Positions 53,936 through 63,721 of a DNA stretch of 64,000 bases are shown here, piece after piece. The stretch lies in assembly GCA_964017065.1 (NCBI GenBank), contig OZ024785.1, positions 10,743,086 to 10,807,085 on the forward strand, read 5' to 3'. Below the pieces are notes generated by a model. That model was not told the DNA's origin. It saw only the letters and a list, made by a program, of their open reading frames with translations, and did not search any database. The translations under genes were made by a program, and so were the position numbers. Position 1 is the stretch's first letter. Each line of letters begins with the position of its first letter. Source of the stretch: Haliclona indistincta. Lineage: Eukaryota > Porifera > Demospongiae > Haplosclerida > Chalinidae.

Positions 53936-56900
53936 TTAGTTGGGAATGTACCAGTCGGGCGGTCCACGCTTACGAACTGGATAACGTCTTTGAGGAGGAT
54001 CTGTAGGAGTAGGATCTGATGGAGGGGTCACCACTTGATCCTCTGGTGGAGACATTGCATCATCTGATGGAGACATTGCATCATCTGATGGAGACGGGAT
54101 TGTTACAGGTGGAGGGGTGGTGTCCCAATCAAACTGTGGTGATGCCAAGCGCTTACGCACATGATCCATGTGACGGCGAACTGTTCTCCCATCTGAGAGC
54201 TTGATCAGAATAGATCTTGTTCCTAATAGTTCGATCACTTCTCCTGGTAACCATGGATTGGTACCTTTGTCCCGACTGAAATTTCGAGCATAGACTGCAT
54301 CTCCAGTCTCCACTCCTTGAATGTCATTTGACTGCATCACGTGCTTGTCTTGCTTCTCCTCGACCTTGCGCTGAAGATCTGGATGTATCACATCTAGTGG
54401 AGATCTCATCTTTCTCCCTAAGAGAAGCTGTGAAGGAGTTTCTTCAGTGGTGCTTTGTGGTGTATTGCGATAGCGAAACAGGAAACGTGACAATTTGTCC
54501 TGTAGAGTACCAGACTTCATCTTCTTGAGACCTTTTTTTACTGTCTGGACGGCTCGTTCAGCAAGACCATTGGTGGCAGGATGATAGGGAGGTGAGGTCT
54601 TGTGACGAATAGAGTTCTTCTTTAGGAACTGTTCAAACTCAGCACTCACAAAACTTGGGCCATTGTCAGTGACCAGCACTTCAGGAACTCCAAAAGTTGC
54701 AAATAGTTTGCGGCAACTCTGAATAGTAGCAGTGGAAGTGATGGTTGACATAGGAAATACTTCGATCCATTTGGAATGCGCGTCAACCAAAAGTAGGAGC
54801 ATGTGTCCTTGTATCGGTCCAGCAAAATCGGCATGTAGTCTAGCCCATGGTCTGGTCGGCCATCTCCAAGGTTGTACAGGAGCTGCTGGCGGTAGATTCT
54901 GTTGACTCTGACATGTTGTACATGACTGCACAGTTCGTTCAATGTCCTTATCGATTCCACTCCACCACACCATAGTTCGAGCAATCTGTTTCATCTGTGA
55001 TGATCCAGGATGAGCAATATGTAACTCCTCCAATACACTCGCTTGACCTGCTGCTGGAACGACAACTCTATTTCCCCACAGAAGGCATCCATCATGCGAT
55101 GATAACTCAAGGCGTTTGTGCCAGTAGGGTTTGAGATCTTTCTCGATAGCACCGGTGGGCCATCCTTTGAGAACAAACTGCTGAACTCTTGAGAGTACAG
55201 GATCTCGTCTTGTCCATAACTTGATTTGCTCAGCAGTCACTGGTCCCTTCTGAAGTTCCTCGAATAGCAATACCATCTCAGCTGGTTGTGGGGTTTCTTC
55301 TGATGCACTCCCAGGAAGAGGTAAGCGACTCAAAGCATCGGCATTTCCATGAGTAGCTCCTGACTTGTGGATCAACTCATACTCATACATTCCCAATGTT
55401 AACGCCCATCGTTGAATTCTGGCAGATGCTTGAGCTGGAACTGTCTTGTCTTTTGCGAACAGAGAGGCGAGTGGCTTGTGATCCGAACTGAGGATAAATG
55501 ATCTTCCAAAAATATAGCAGTGAAATCTTTTGACGCCGAAAACACATGCCAGTCCCTCTTTTTCAATCTGAGAATAATTCTGTTCAGCCTTGGACAGTGT
55601 CCTTGAGGCATATCCAACTGGTCTCTCTTCTCCATTTGGATACCGTTGTGACAACACAGCACCAAGACCGTACTGAGAAGCATCACACGCTAGGACAAGT
55701 TGTAGCTCAGGGTTATAGTGTGTCAAAACTTGAGATGACAATAGTAGCTTCTTTGATGCTTCGAAAGCCTTCTTTTCTTTGTCATTCCACCTCCACTTGG
55801 TTGATTCTTGAAGTAGGTTGTACAAGGGTTTCAAGGTGGTAGCTAGGTTTGGCATAAATTTGCCATAGTAGTTCAACAGGCCTAGGAACGCTTTCAGCTC
55901 GGTGACATTCTTTGGAGTAGGAGCTTGCTGTACAGCTTGGACTTTGTCTGGAGTAGGATGAATACCATCTCGATCAATTGTGTGTCCAAGATAGGTTACT
56001 GATGTTGAGGCGAAGACACATTTTTCTTTCTTGAGAGTCAGACCCGCAGACTCCAGACGTTCCAGCACTTTACTCAACGTCTGTAGGTGTTCTGCCTCGG
56101 TAGCTCCAGTTATCAGGATATCGTCGATATAGACCACTACTGAAGGTATGTCTTGTAGTAGTGACTCCATTGCTCGTTGGAAGATTCCTGGAGCCGACGA
56201 TACTCCAAAAGGCAAACGGTTAAATCTGTACAGACCCTTGTGAGTGTTCACCACGACATATTGCTTCGATTCTTCATCCAAAGACAACTGCTGGTATGCT
56301 TGACTCATGTCTAACTTGGTGAAGACAACTCCTCCTTGCAACTTAGCAAATAGGTCCTCCACCTTTGGAATGGGGTAGTTGTCGAGACGAGATGCTTTGT
56401 TGACTGTAGTTGAGAAGTCTCCGCAGATTCTCACTGATTTCTTATCAGCCTTGAGTACTGGCACGATAGGTGCTGCCCAGTCCGAATAAGTCACTGGTTC
56501 GATCACTCCTTGAGACACGAGCTTCTCTAGCTCCTCTTCTACCAGTGGTCTCATAGAGTAGGGAACTGAGCGAGCACTACAGAACATGGGAACAGAATGT
56601 GGGTTAACATGAATTTTAGCCTGGAAACCATGCAAGGTCCCCAGCTCCTCTCTGAACAGTCTGGAATGCTTCTTCAGCAACTCTCCCAGTGGTCCATCAT
56701 GAAGATAGTGTAGCGTGCTCCAGTCCAGAGTCAGTTTGTTTAACCAGTTCCTTCCGAGAAGGCTAGGTCCATCCATGTCCACTATCATCAGTTCCAGTTC
56801 TGCAGAGTTCTCTCCGTGTGTGACTTGAACTTGCGCAGTTCCAAGCACATCAATAGTCTCTCCAGTGTAGGTCGTCAGCTTCCTTGTGGTAGGCTCTAAC

Positions 56901-57898
56901 GGTCGACTTGGCCAATGTTTACGAAATGTGTTCTTTGACATGATAGAGAGCGAGGCACCTGTATCCAACTCCATGCTGAGTGATACATCATCTATCTTCA
57001 ACTGTACGATAAATGGCTTTCTACTGCTCTCCTCTCCAAGAGAAAAAAGTGTGTACTCCTCTGGTGACTGACTATCTCTTTCATCCCTCAATTTCTTTAC
57101 TGAATCTCTTCTGTCCTTCTTCACTGGTTGCTGACAGACAGTTTTCAGATGACCGGTTTTTCCGCAATTGTGACATTTTGCTGACTTGAAACGACAGTTA
57201 CTAGCTTTGTGATTTGTTTTTCCGCATCTGTAGCACTTCTGGTAGGTTGGCGTGCCGGTGTCATCTTTGCGCGGATTTACTGGACGCCAGTTGCGTGGCT
57301 TGCTGTCCAGCTTCTGTACTACTGGTTCAGGTTCCAACTTCCGTTCGTCTCTCTCCGCAACTTCTAGTGCTTGCGCAATCTCTAGTGCTCTCTTGAAGTT
57401 CAGGTCTTTCTCCTGAAGCAAACGTTTCCGTACACGACTGTCGTTAATTCCTCCTACCAAGCGGTCTCTCAACATTTTGTCGAGCGTCGTCCCAAAATTA
57501 CAGTACACAGCTAGCGACCTTAACTCAGCAACGTACATGGAGACGGACTCCCCAGGCTTGCGGTCCCTGGCGTAGAACTGCAGTCGCTGGATAACTTCAG
57601 ACGGCTCAGGATTGTGGTGCGTCTTCAAAACGGCGATAAGCTCTTCGTACGTCTTTTTTCCAGGTGTATCCGGTACCACGAGGTTTGTTAGCAGCTTGAA
57701 GGTAGCAGGACCAACCATAGCGAGGAGTATCTCTTTCTTCTTTGTTTCGTCCTCGACACCATTCGCGGCAAAGAAATGGGTCAGCCTTTGAGCGTACTGA
57801 GACCATTCCTCTCTTTCTGGGTCAAACTCGCTGATTCGCCCGAACAACGCCGCCATTCCAAGGTGTTCACCAGTCTCGTCGCCAGTGTTGAGTCTCAA
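53936..57898 (-). CDS. Gag-pol polyprotein of gypsy 2, uninterrupted
   Basis: The frame is open for 1320 codons. The first ATG (57898) lies in the LTR, so the ATG at 57856 (MAALFGRI) is the likelier start. Counting from 57898, the domains are gag (to about 215), CCHC knuckles CYRCGKTNHKASNC (about 221) and CHNCGKTGHLKTVC (about 241), and retropepsin LDTGAS (about 311). Reverse transcriptase has YIDDILITG (about 591), RNase H has ACDASQYG (about 741), and then come the HHCC finger and integrase core (Asp in HADFAGP, Asp in TDNGPSF, Glu in GLAERAVQ). The C-terminus has SPSDDAM repeats and basic residues. No stop or frameshift is seen, so it could be active. It is a different lineage from gypsy 1 but shares the primer-site type. 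Confidence 0.95.
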   Translation of the reverse strand: MRLNTGDETGEHLGMAALFGRISEFDPEREEWSQYAQRLTHFFAANGVEDETKKKEILLAMVGPATFKLLTNLVVPDTPGKKTYEELIAVLKTHHNPEPSEVIQRLQFYARDRKPGESVSMYVAELRSLAVYCNFGTTLDKMLRDRLVGGINDSRVRKRLLQEKDLNFKRALEIAQALEVAERDERKLEPEPVVQKLDSKPRNWRPVNPRKDDTGTPTYQKCYRCGKTNHKASNCRFKSAKCHNCGKTGHLKTVCQQPVKKDRRDSVKKLRDERDSQSPEEYTLFSLGEESSRKPFIVQLKIDDVSLSMELDTGASLSIMSKNTFRKHWPSRPLEPTTRKLTTYTGETIDVLGTAQVQVTHGENSAELELMIVDMDGPSLLGRNWLNKLTLDWSTLHYLHDGPLGELLKKHSRLFREELGTLHGFQAKIHVNPHSVPMFCSARSVPYSMRPLVEEELEKLVSQGVIEPVTYSDWAAPIVPVLKADKKSVRICGDFSTTVNKASRLDNYPIPKVEDLFAKLQGGVVFTKLDMSQAYQQLSLDEESKQYVVVNTHKGLYRFNRLPFGVSSAPGIFQRAMESLLQDIPSVVVYIDDILITGATEAEHLQTLSKVLERLESAGLTLKKEKCVFASTSVTYLGHTIDRDGIHPTPDKVQAVQQAPTPKNVTELKAFLGLLNYYGKFMPNLATTLKPLYNLLQESTKWRWNDKEKKAFEASKKLLLSSQVLTHYNPELQLVLACDASQYGLGAVLSQRYPNGEERPVGYASRTLSKAEQNYSQIEKEGLACVFGVKRFHCYIFGRSFILSSDHKPLASLFAKDKTVPAQASARIQRWALTLGMYEYELIHKSGATHGNADALSRLPLPGSASEETPQPAEMVLLFEELQKGPVTAEQIKLWTRRDPVLSRVQQFVLKGWPTGAIEKDLKPYWHKRLELSSHDGCLLWGNRVVVPAAGQASVLEELHIAHPGSSQMKQIARTMVWWSGIDKDIERTVQSCTTCQSQQNLPPAAPVQPWRWPTRPWARLHADFAGPIQGHMLLLLVDAHSKWIEVFPMSTITSTATIQSCRKLFATFGVPEVLVTDNGPSFVSAEFEQFLKKNSIRHKTSPPYHPATNGLAERAVQTVKKGLKKMKSGTLQDKLSRFLFRYRNTPQSTTEETPSQLLLGRKMRSPLDVIHPDLQRKVEEKQDKHVMQSNDIQGVETGDAVYARNFSRDKGTNPWLPGEVIELLGTRSILIKLSDGRTVRRHMDHVRKRLASPQFDWDTTPPPVTIPSPSDDAMSPSDDAMSPPEDQVVTPPSDPTPTDPPQRRYPVRKRGPPDWYIPN

Positions 57899-58020
57899 AA
57901 CAATCTCTTATTGTTAAATTACATACAGCCAAAATACATGAGAGACTCAGTTTATAAATCAGAGTGCACAATAGCTTGTAAAAATAAATACAAGAGTTTG
58001 TAGACTCAGAGTCTACGACA
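57886..58020 (-). repeat. 5' LTR of gypsy 2
   Basis: Matches 53782-53916 with no difference that I can see; followed by the GCCCA duplication. Confidence 0.95.
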
Positions 58021-58804
58021 GCCCACATACCACACCTATATTGCCTGCCCACCGTTAACCTTATTCGGTTCTGAATACTTTTACAAACGGCGCGCCATAG
58101 AGATATTGAGGGAGCTACTTTGGAGGAACCCTTGGAAGCCAAGACAATCCCACAACTACGCTGGTGGCTTGTGCGTCACGGGAGGTAGCAGGCTAAGTAG
58201 CCCTTGCTTGTGCATCTGTAGCTCGCCAACACCGGTGCCTATCCTCTTGGAATCTTTATCCTTCCACAGAGCGTGCTTGGACGAAGACGGCAAGCAAGGC
58301 CACGCGGTTGTGCGGTATACGGAGATCGCTACACAGACGCTAAAATTATCGCAATATTTCCCATAAGCGCCATATAAATTCGTGTATAAACGCTAGCCAT
58401 TACGTAATGATCTCGCACTCCAGGTTAGCCCGGAAGCCAATTTGCCAGTCATTAACGCTAATGAAATTCTTTAGGCTCTTATTGGGAATGGCCTATTATC
58501 TCGCTAGCCTCGTTCCCGGGTTCCCATGGCTCATGCTGTGTAGTTTTAATTTCACACTCCTACTGTAGCTCTCCTATTATGTGCTCCTAGTCTCAGTCAT
58601 TTGTCCCATCAAGCGTAGGTCATTTGAATCAGTTTACATGCAAGCTATTTTGTCAAGTTCAACAGTAATGTGAAACCAGCCCATTTGTTGACACTACTGC
58701 AGTGTGGTCAAAGTCTATGCTCAATGTGTGGTTAGTAGCCACTCCTGATAATATTGTACTGTGGCTTTTATTATAGGCTAATTACATGTTTAGTCATTCA
58801 GACA

Positions 58805-60284
58805 ATGTCGAGGAAACGAGAATTAGATGGACAGCACGACGATCAAACCAACCCAAGCAAACTTCTTTCTCCTGGTAAACTGAATTGATTGATGATGAAT
58901 TTTACATGTACTATTTTTTCCTAGAATCATCGGTTGTCGAAGTAAAGTACAAGTGCAATGATCTTGCTCGCATAGACAATTTTCTAGAGTGGCTGGTAGA
59001 GGGTGGTAAATTCATCATCAATGACAAGGTGTGTGTCAATTTACCTGTGCATAGATTAGGATACATTTTCGTTGTAATTGGTAAAGGCTTACCCCAAAAT
59101 GATTACCTGTGAAAGTGCTTACGTTAAAAAAAACTACACGAGCGATGTCGAGTATAAAAAGGCTCTGTGTGTGAGGGCGATGTCGAGTATAAAAAGGCTC
59201 TGTGTGTGAGGATACCATGTGTATGGGCACATTTGAGAAGCAGAAGTGCACACCAAATTCAAGCTCAACTATTTTTTTGGAGAATTTTGCGTAGATGATT
59301 GGCCTTGGCTATCACTGCTAGAGAGAATTTTTTTGTGAAGAATGTGCCTCAAGGATTTGGTAGATACTTTCTCAGAGCCATCTAGTCCTGCTGATAGTGC
59401 ATGTGGGTATCGTAAATGACAACTTTTGTGGGTCACGAATTATGAAAAATAAACTAACAGTAATAATTGAAAACAGGCATTTGAACTTCACTGCTCTCGA
59501 AAATTTTTTAATTTAGGTCTGTCTGAAAGTTTTATGGTTAGGAGATACAGTAAAAGATCCGTACTCTTTTGAAGGCCTATGGAGTCTAAAACAATGGTTT
59601 TCAAGTGAGAGGTGCCCTGATTGTGTCTCACAACTCAAACACTGCAAATTTCTGGATTCTCTCAAATTGGTTGATTGGGAAGCAGTGGTAAAGGGCCGAA
59701 AACTAGATAGCAGGGTAAGCTGATTTATTCACTCATGGCATTTTCAAATGCTTGATTTTATAGCCTTCGATGCTGGCATCACTCATAGTACAAAACCACT
59801 GCTATTTGTGTGTACTTTTCAGCAGCCAGCCCCAAAGTACTAACTTTGAGCAAAATTTGACGAGGTCGTTGCACTTTATCGGCTTCACTTTCGAAGTGGG
59901 AGGGGCATATTGACCGACTTGAGTGTGGGCAATTGCGGCTACTCACTGGGGTAAAAGGACGCAAATTTGAGACCAGTAGCACAAAATACACACGAGATAT
60001 TCACGAGAGAAGTGGTCAGCATTTACGAGGTTAAAATTTCAGCTGGATAATTTAGTAATTAAAGGGTTAAAGAGATGACACATGCTCTTGTTAACATTGT
60101 GAGGGAGTATGGTCATTGTGAAAGCCATAAGGACTGTGCATCAGTGTAAGTTACAAAGTTGTTCTGTTATGAGTATGATTTTGACTATAGAAAGAGCCCC
60201 TGCACTATTACTGAGGATGAAACAGTGAATATTGTATTCAAGCGTGAATGTTATCCTTTCAAGTCACAGAGGCTGACGAATTAA
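58805..60284 (+). CDS. Five-exon gene of unknown function (about 180 residues)
   Basis: Exons are 58805-58874 (MSRKRELDGQHDD...), 58925-59028, 59517-59714, 60075-60145 and 60191-60284 (ending KSQRLTN). All have GT-AG borders and phases join cleanly from ATG to TAA. The protein begins hydrophilic, has an aromatic-rich middle (FLEWLVEGGKF; VLWLGDTVKDPYSFEGLWSLKQWF) and a Cys pair region (CPDCVSQLKHC), then CESHKDCAS. No family is recognised. The consistent frame suggests a live host gene or an element accessory gene. The 488-base intron 2 holds a 35-base tandem duplication. Exon 4's acceptor is the weakest point. Confidence 0.5.
59142..59211. repeat. 35-base tandem duplication with TATAAAAAG
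   Basis: Two identical 35-base units start at 59142 and 59177 (GCGATGTCGAGTATAAAAAG...), inside an intron of the preceding gene. Confidence 0.9.
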
Positions 60285-60828
60285 CAGTTCTATTTTAATA
60301 AGGGTTATCCAGACATGACTGTACAATTAATATCCATGCCATACGTCATGGTCATAACTGCTGAGGTAGAGATACTATAATTATATTTATTTGTGCTTGC
60401 ATTGTAATTGGCATAGTTAAAGACATCAGATTGTAGTGGAATAAAACTGAACGACTGCTACATATAACTTAGAACATAAAGAACACTCTGGCCTTCAAGT
60501 TACGAGCGATAGTAAGTGTCTTACCGAACTTCCGGTAAATCGTACGATATTCTCTATAATCGTTAGCGACTGCTCTTTCTATAAAAGAAGCAGAAATCGG
60601 CTGGATACCTGGATCCTCTGACTGACTATTCTATTGGCTTTGAGTAGCAAGCTTAGTAAAATTGAACAACACAAGACTGTTTCTGTCAGAACCAAATCTC
60701 GTACCCACTATCACAAACTTAAATTTCAATTTTCATAACCACGCCCACTCCGCTCCGACCAACGACACGTGTATCACGTTGGCTTGCACGAGGGGTCCGA
60801 CACGCGTAGAAATCTCGTACACTGCCGC
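60285..60828. other. No gene seen
   Basis: AT-rich with no supported exon. Confidence 0.35.
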
Positions 60829-60995
60829 CAGAAATCAGGTGATGAAATCAGGCTAGAAATCAGAAATCACGGTAGAAATCAGGCTAGAAATCAGAAATCA
60901 CGGTAGAGATCAGAAATCAGGCAAGAAATCAGAAATCATGGTAAAAATCTGGAAATCGCGATCGAGCACGCTAGAAATCAGAAATCACAAGCGTA
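60829..60995. repeat. GAAATC-motif array outside the triplication
   Basis: About a dozen AGAAATCAGAAATCA-type units separated by ACGGT, GGCT or GGCA linkers. The core word is that of the arrays at 34193, 46013 and 53560, but the linkers differ. Confidence 0.8.
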
Positions 60996-61215
60996 TAAAT
61001 CTCGGTCATGTCCGTATATTATGTCGTATATTTAGCTATTGCGCAAACGCCCACGTGTTCCTTGTATGTATAGCAGTTGCATCAAAGAGCAAGTCAAAGA
61101 GCGAGTCAAAGAGGCACTTGAACAGTTATTATTGGTAAGTAGTAGTTTACACACTCAATAGTAACTATAACAATTTGCTTCAAACAATATGCTATTCAAG
61201 GCAATACTAAAATGT
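60996..61215. other. No gene seen
   Basis: A short AAGAGCAAGTC / AAGAGCGAGTC repeat occurs near 61085. No gene is supported. Confidence 0.3.
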
Positions 61216-61539
61216 AACAAGTAATAAAAACATTTTAACATAAATGAAAGAGATTTAGGGTTGGTACATGTATCGAAAAAGTATGGAAACAAGATTGTCA
61301 AGTAAACAAGATTTGAAATAAAAACGATTGTAACAATAGCAGTGTAATGCTACCTCCCTATTAAATTAACCACAACTATCGAAAGCAGTTAATTTAGGGA
61401 GGTAGCATTACACTGCTATTGTTACAATCGTTTTTATTTCAAATCTTGTTTACTTGACAATCTTGTTTCCATACTTTTTCGATACATGTACCAACCCTAA
61501 ATCTCTTTCATTTATGTTAAAATGTTTTTATTACTTGTT
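61216..61539. repeat. Near-perfect palindrome, 324 bases, 17-base loop
   Basis: The left arm 61216-61370 and right arm 61388-61539 are reverse complements except for a 3-base insertion (ATT) near 61361. The loop is 61371-61387. No coding frame is involved. A transcript would fold into a hairpin of about 150 base pairs. Confidence 0.95.
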
Positions 61540-62099
61540 TCTTTCCTTTTTTTGTTAATTTTAAAGAGCTATTCCACTGACTGCACTGTGCAGGCTACAC
61601 TCGATCGGCTCTGCACTGCATGCAACATTAGCTAGCTAAGCTTAAGCTAGCATTCTTACAAACCTGAACAGACAAACCCATTTGCTCGTTGTCTGCTGTG
61701 AACATTGCTACAGCTAGTGGCAGCAGCACTCGCGTTCCAAGCAATTTGTACTAAGGTGCGCTTGTATTAGAATAATTACATGCACGGGCGTGCGCGAGTA
61801 GGCGTAACCTAGTAACGGAGTTCATGGAATGGAGTCTGTTACGGACCAAAAATCGCTGTTTTCCTGGATATACTCGCTTTTGGTAGTATTTTAGATACCA
61901 GGTGCACTGCTCACAAAGACTAGCGTAGTTTCTGTGTAGCTTTTGTCTTGAATAGCTCACTCGACACGGCCCTAGGCTTGCTGGAGAAGAAGAAAGAAGA
62001 TGAACAAACGGCTGATCACGTGAACTCTGGTTTATCACCTTAGACTTCGTTTCTCCTGTTACTAAAGGTCTGTTTGGCATCGAAAAAATCGTCTAAGAC
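61540..62099. other. No gene seen
   Basis: A minus-strand open stretch (61751-62080) exists but shows no domain or splice support. Confidence 0.3.
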
Positions 62100-63351
62100 A
62101 CCTCAGACGGTTAGAATCGCTTGAAACGCCCGTGCGGCGAAGATATGAGCGTGCCGTAATTTTGCCTCCTGACGAGAAGCCATATTGCTTTTTTTGTCTA
62201 CCAACATGTTTTCTTGACGGACTTAATGACTCACTGCAAGCGCTTACCCATCAGCATGAACACCAGGTGATTAAAATACCGTGAAATTGTACGAGATAAG
62301 AGAAATAGGCGATTGACTCGTTTTCAGTCTGGTGTATCCGCCATCTTGTTTTCGTGTCAACCCTAAATATGCCACTACTACCGTGTGGCATAATAGTGTA
62401 AAATTCATAATTATTGTACTGAGTTGATCAAAAACAATAAGTTAATATCATTAAATTGTTTTAAATTGTTATATTGAATTAAAGGGTCTCTGGGACTACT
62501 TCAGGTCATCTGAGTCTCATCAATCCAGCTAATCAACTTTGTCAGGACTACATCAGGTCTAGTCTACTCACCGCGAACGACTCACTGATATGAGGCAAAA
62601 TTTAACTGAGTACGTGGTTAACTGCTTTATAGCAAGTGGATATGATACTTTACATTCTGTATCTACCATTGGTGATGAGAACTTACAAGAGATAGAAGAG
62701 TTTATCAATAGTGAGTACCCGCAAGACGAGCGCTTTATTTCCAACGGTATACTAAACGCTTGGGCGAAACGTAACCCGCCACCTTAAGTGCTATGTTTGG
62801 TAGAAAACAACTGAAAAGCAGCTAAGTGATAATTTTTACCATTTGGTTGTGTAATTTTATTTGACAAGTTTACAAAGCCTGTTCTTCATAAACTGTATTA
62901 GTGGGTACTACTACCATTGGTTGACTGGGACAAAAGGTTTTTTAACATACAAAACAGCCACAGAGTTTATTATTTTATGTTTACCACCTACATGTACTAC
63001 GTGTACATCAGGTTGTTGATTATACTACTGAGCAGCATTTCCTTTGTACATGGCCCTGGTCGGCCTAAGAGACGCAAGGGAATGAGTAAGACCAGAAGGA
63101 AATGTTTTGATAGAAGGAATGATGCCAGGTGTCAACGGAAGAGTCTGGAATCTGGCGATTGTGCGGATGTTCCTTCACAAAATACTGCAGCATTGGCACT
63201 ACCCAAATATTGGAAAGTACTTGGTAATGGGAAATTTTGCAAAATGGAGGAAGGATCAAGTGGCCTTGGGCAGATAACGATGTCACTTCTTGTAAATGAA
63301 GATTCCAGCTGTACTGTGTTTGTTGGTGGAAAGCGTTCAATATGCCCATAA
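62100..63351 (+). CDS. Multi-exon gene of unknown function with AT-hook-like motif, incomplete model
   Basis: Exon-like segments are about 62100-62267 (RRYERAVILPPDEKPYCFFC, donor CAG|GTGATT), 62485-62530, 62590-62787 (MRQNLTEYVVNCFIASGYD...IEEFINSEYP), and about 63040-63351. The third segment is helical and SAM-domain-like in outline. The last has PGRPKRRKG, an AT-hook-like DNA-binding motif, then a Lys/Arg-rich run and a compact C-terminal part ending GGKRSICP. The joins between segments are not resolved, so several products are possible. The pattern is that of the accessory or host-like genes common around invertebrate transposons. Confidence 0.35.
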
Positions 63352-63414
63352 TTTATTGAACGTGCTTTAATTCCCATATAGCATGCTGACGTTCGCCCAA
63401 CAGCACGCTCGTTC

Positions 63415-63477
63415 GGCAGTTCGCCCAATATGCTCGGCAGTTCGCCCAATACGTTTGGCAGTTCGCCCAATATGCCC
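63415..63477. repeat. 21-base tandem repeat, three full copies
   Basis: GGCAGTTCGCCCAATATG plus three variable bases, starting at 63415, 63436 and 63457, with partial copies on either side (63391 and 63472). Confidence 0.9.
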
Positions 63478-63581
63478 AATAGAATGCTCGGCCCGCGCCA
63501 AGCGGCTAAGAGAATTCCTGACTCGGTTATAGCGTTACAGCTTGATCTAGTCAGCCGCAGCATAATACTTTAAACATTTAA

Positions 63582-63693
63582 TGTAGGTAAGTTGTGCTCT
63601 ACGTGATAAAGCACTCGGCTTCGCCTTGTGCTTTATCAGCCACTCGACCACACCCCTCGTGCCATAAATCACGTAGAGCACTCCTTACCTACA
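63582..63693. mobile_element. 112-base MITE with TTAA target duplication
   Basis: The inverted ends start TGTAGGTAAG and extend about 25 bases with small mismatches (GCTCTACGTGAT / ATCACGTAGAGC inside). TTAA lies on both sides (63578-63581 and 63694-63697). The centre has another hairpin, GATAAAGCAC / GTGCTTTATC. TTAA duplications are typical of piggyBac and Kolobok families; which one drives this MITE is unknown. Confidence 0.85.
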
Positions 63694-63721
63694 TTAAGTA
63701 ATACTTAAAACTGTCATCATG

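Larger units (their letters stand above)
53782..58020 (-). mobile_element. Ty3/gypsy LTR retrotransposon 2, apparently intact
   Basis: 135-base LTRs at 53782-53916 and 57886-58020 show no differences by eye. The element reads on the minus strand. The primer-binding site (TGGCGACGAGA) starts 3 bases inside the 5' LTR, as in gypsy 1, and a purine tract (AAGGAGGGAGGAA) abuts the 3' LTR. One long open frame fills the interior. All signs point to a very recent insertion, later than the triplication. Confidence 0.95.
49336..58408 (+). mobile_element. Long-TIR Ulp1-PHD transposon, copy C
   Basis: ATTACGTAAT borders at 49336-49345 and 58399-58408. Gypsy 2 is inserted in the inner part of the right inverted repeat. 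Without it the copy is about 4.83 kb. The right repeat has also lost about 11 bases near 58062. Confidence 0.75.
47776..58628 (+). repeat. Tandem unit C, with a gypsy insertion and no kinase part
   Basis: 430-base block (47776-48195), unknown 3' exons, transposon copy C (49336-58408) and about 220 bases beyond it. The sequence departs from A and B after GTCATTTGAAT at about 58628, just before the kinase gene would begin. Confidence 0.9.

Noticed and set aside
63391..63500. 21-base repeats considered as a CRISPR-like array
   Set aside because: Direct 21-base period with no distinct spacers, in a eukaryotic genome; a simple tandem repeat.
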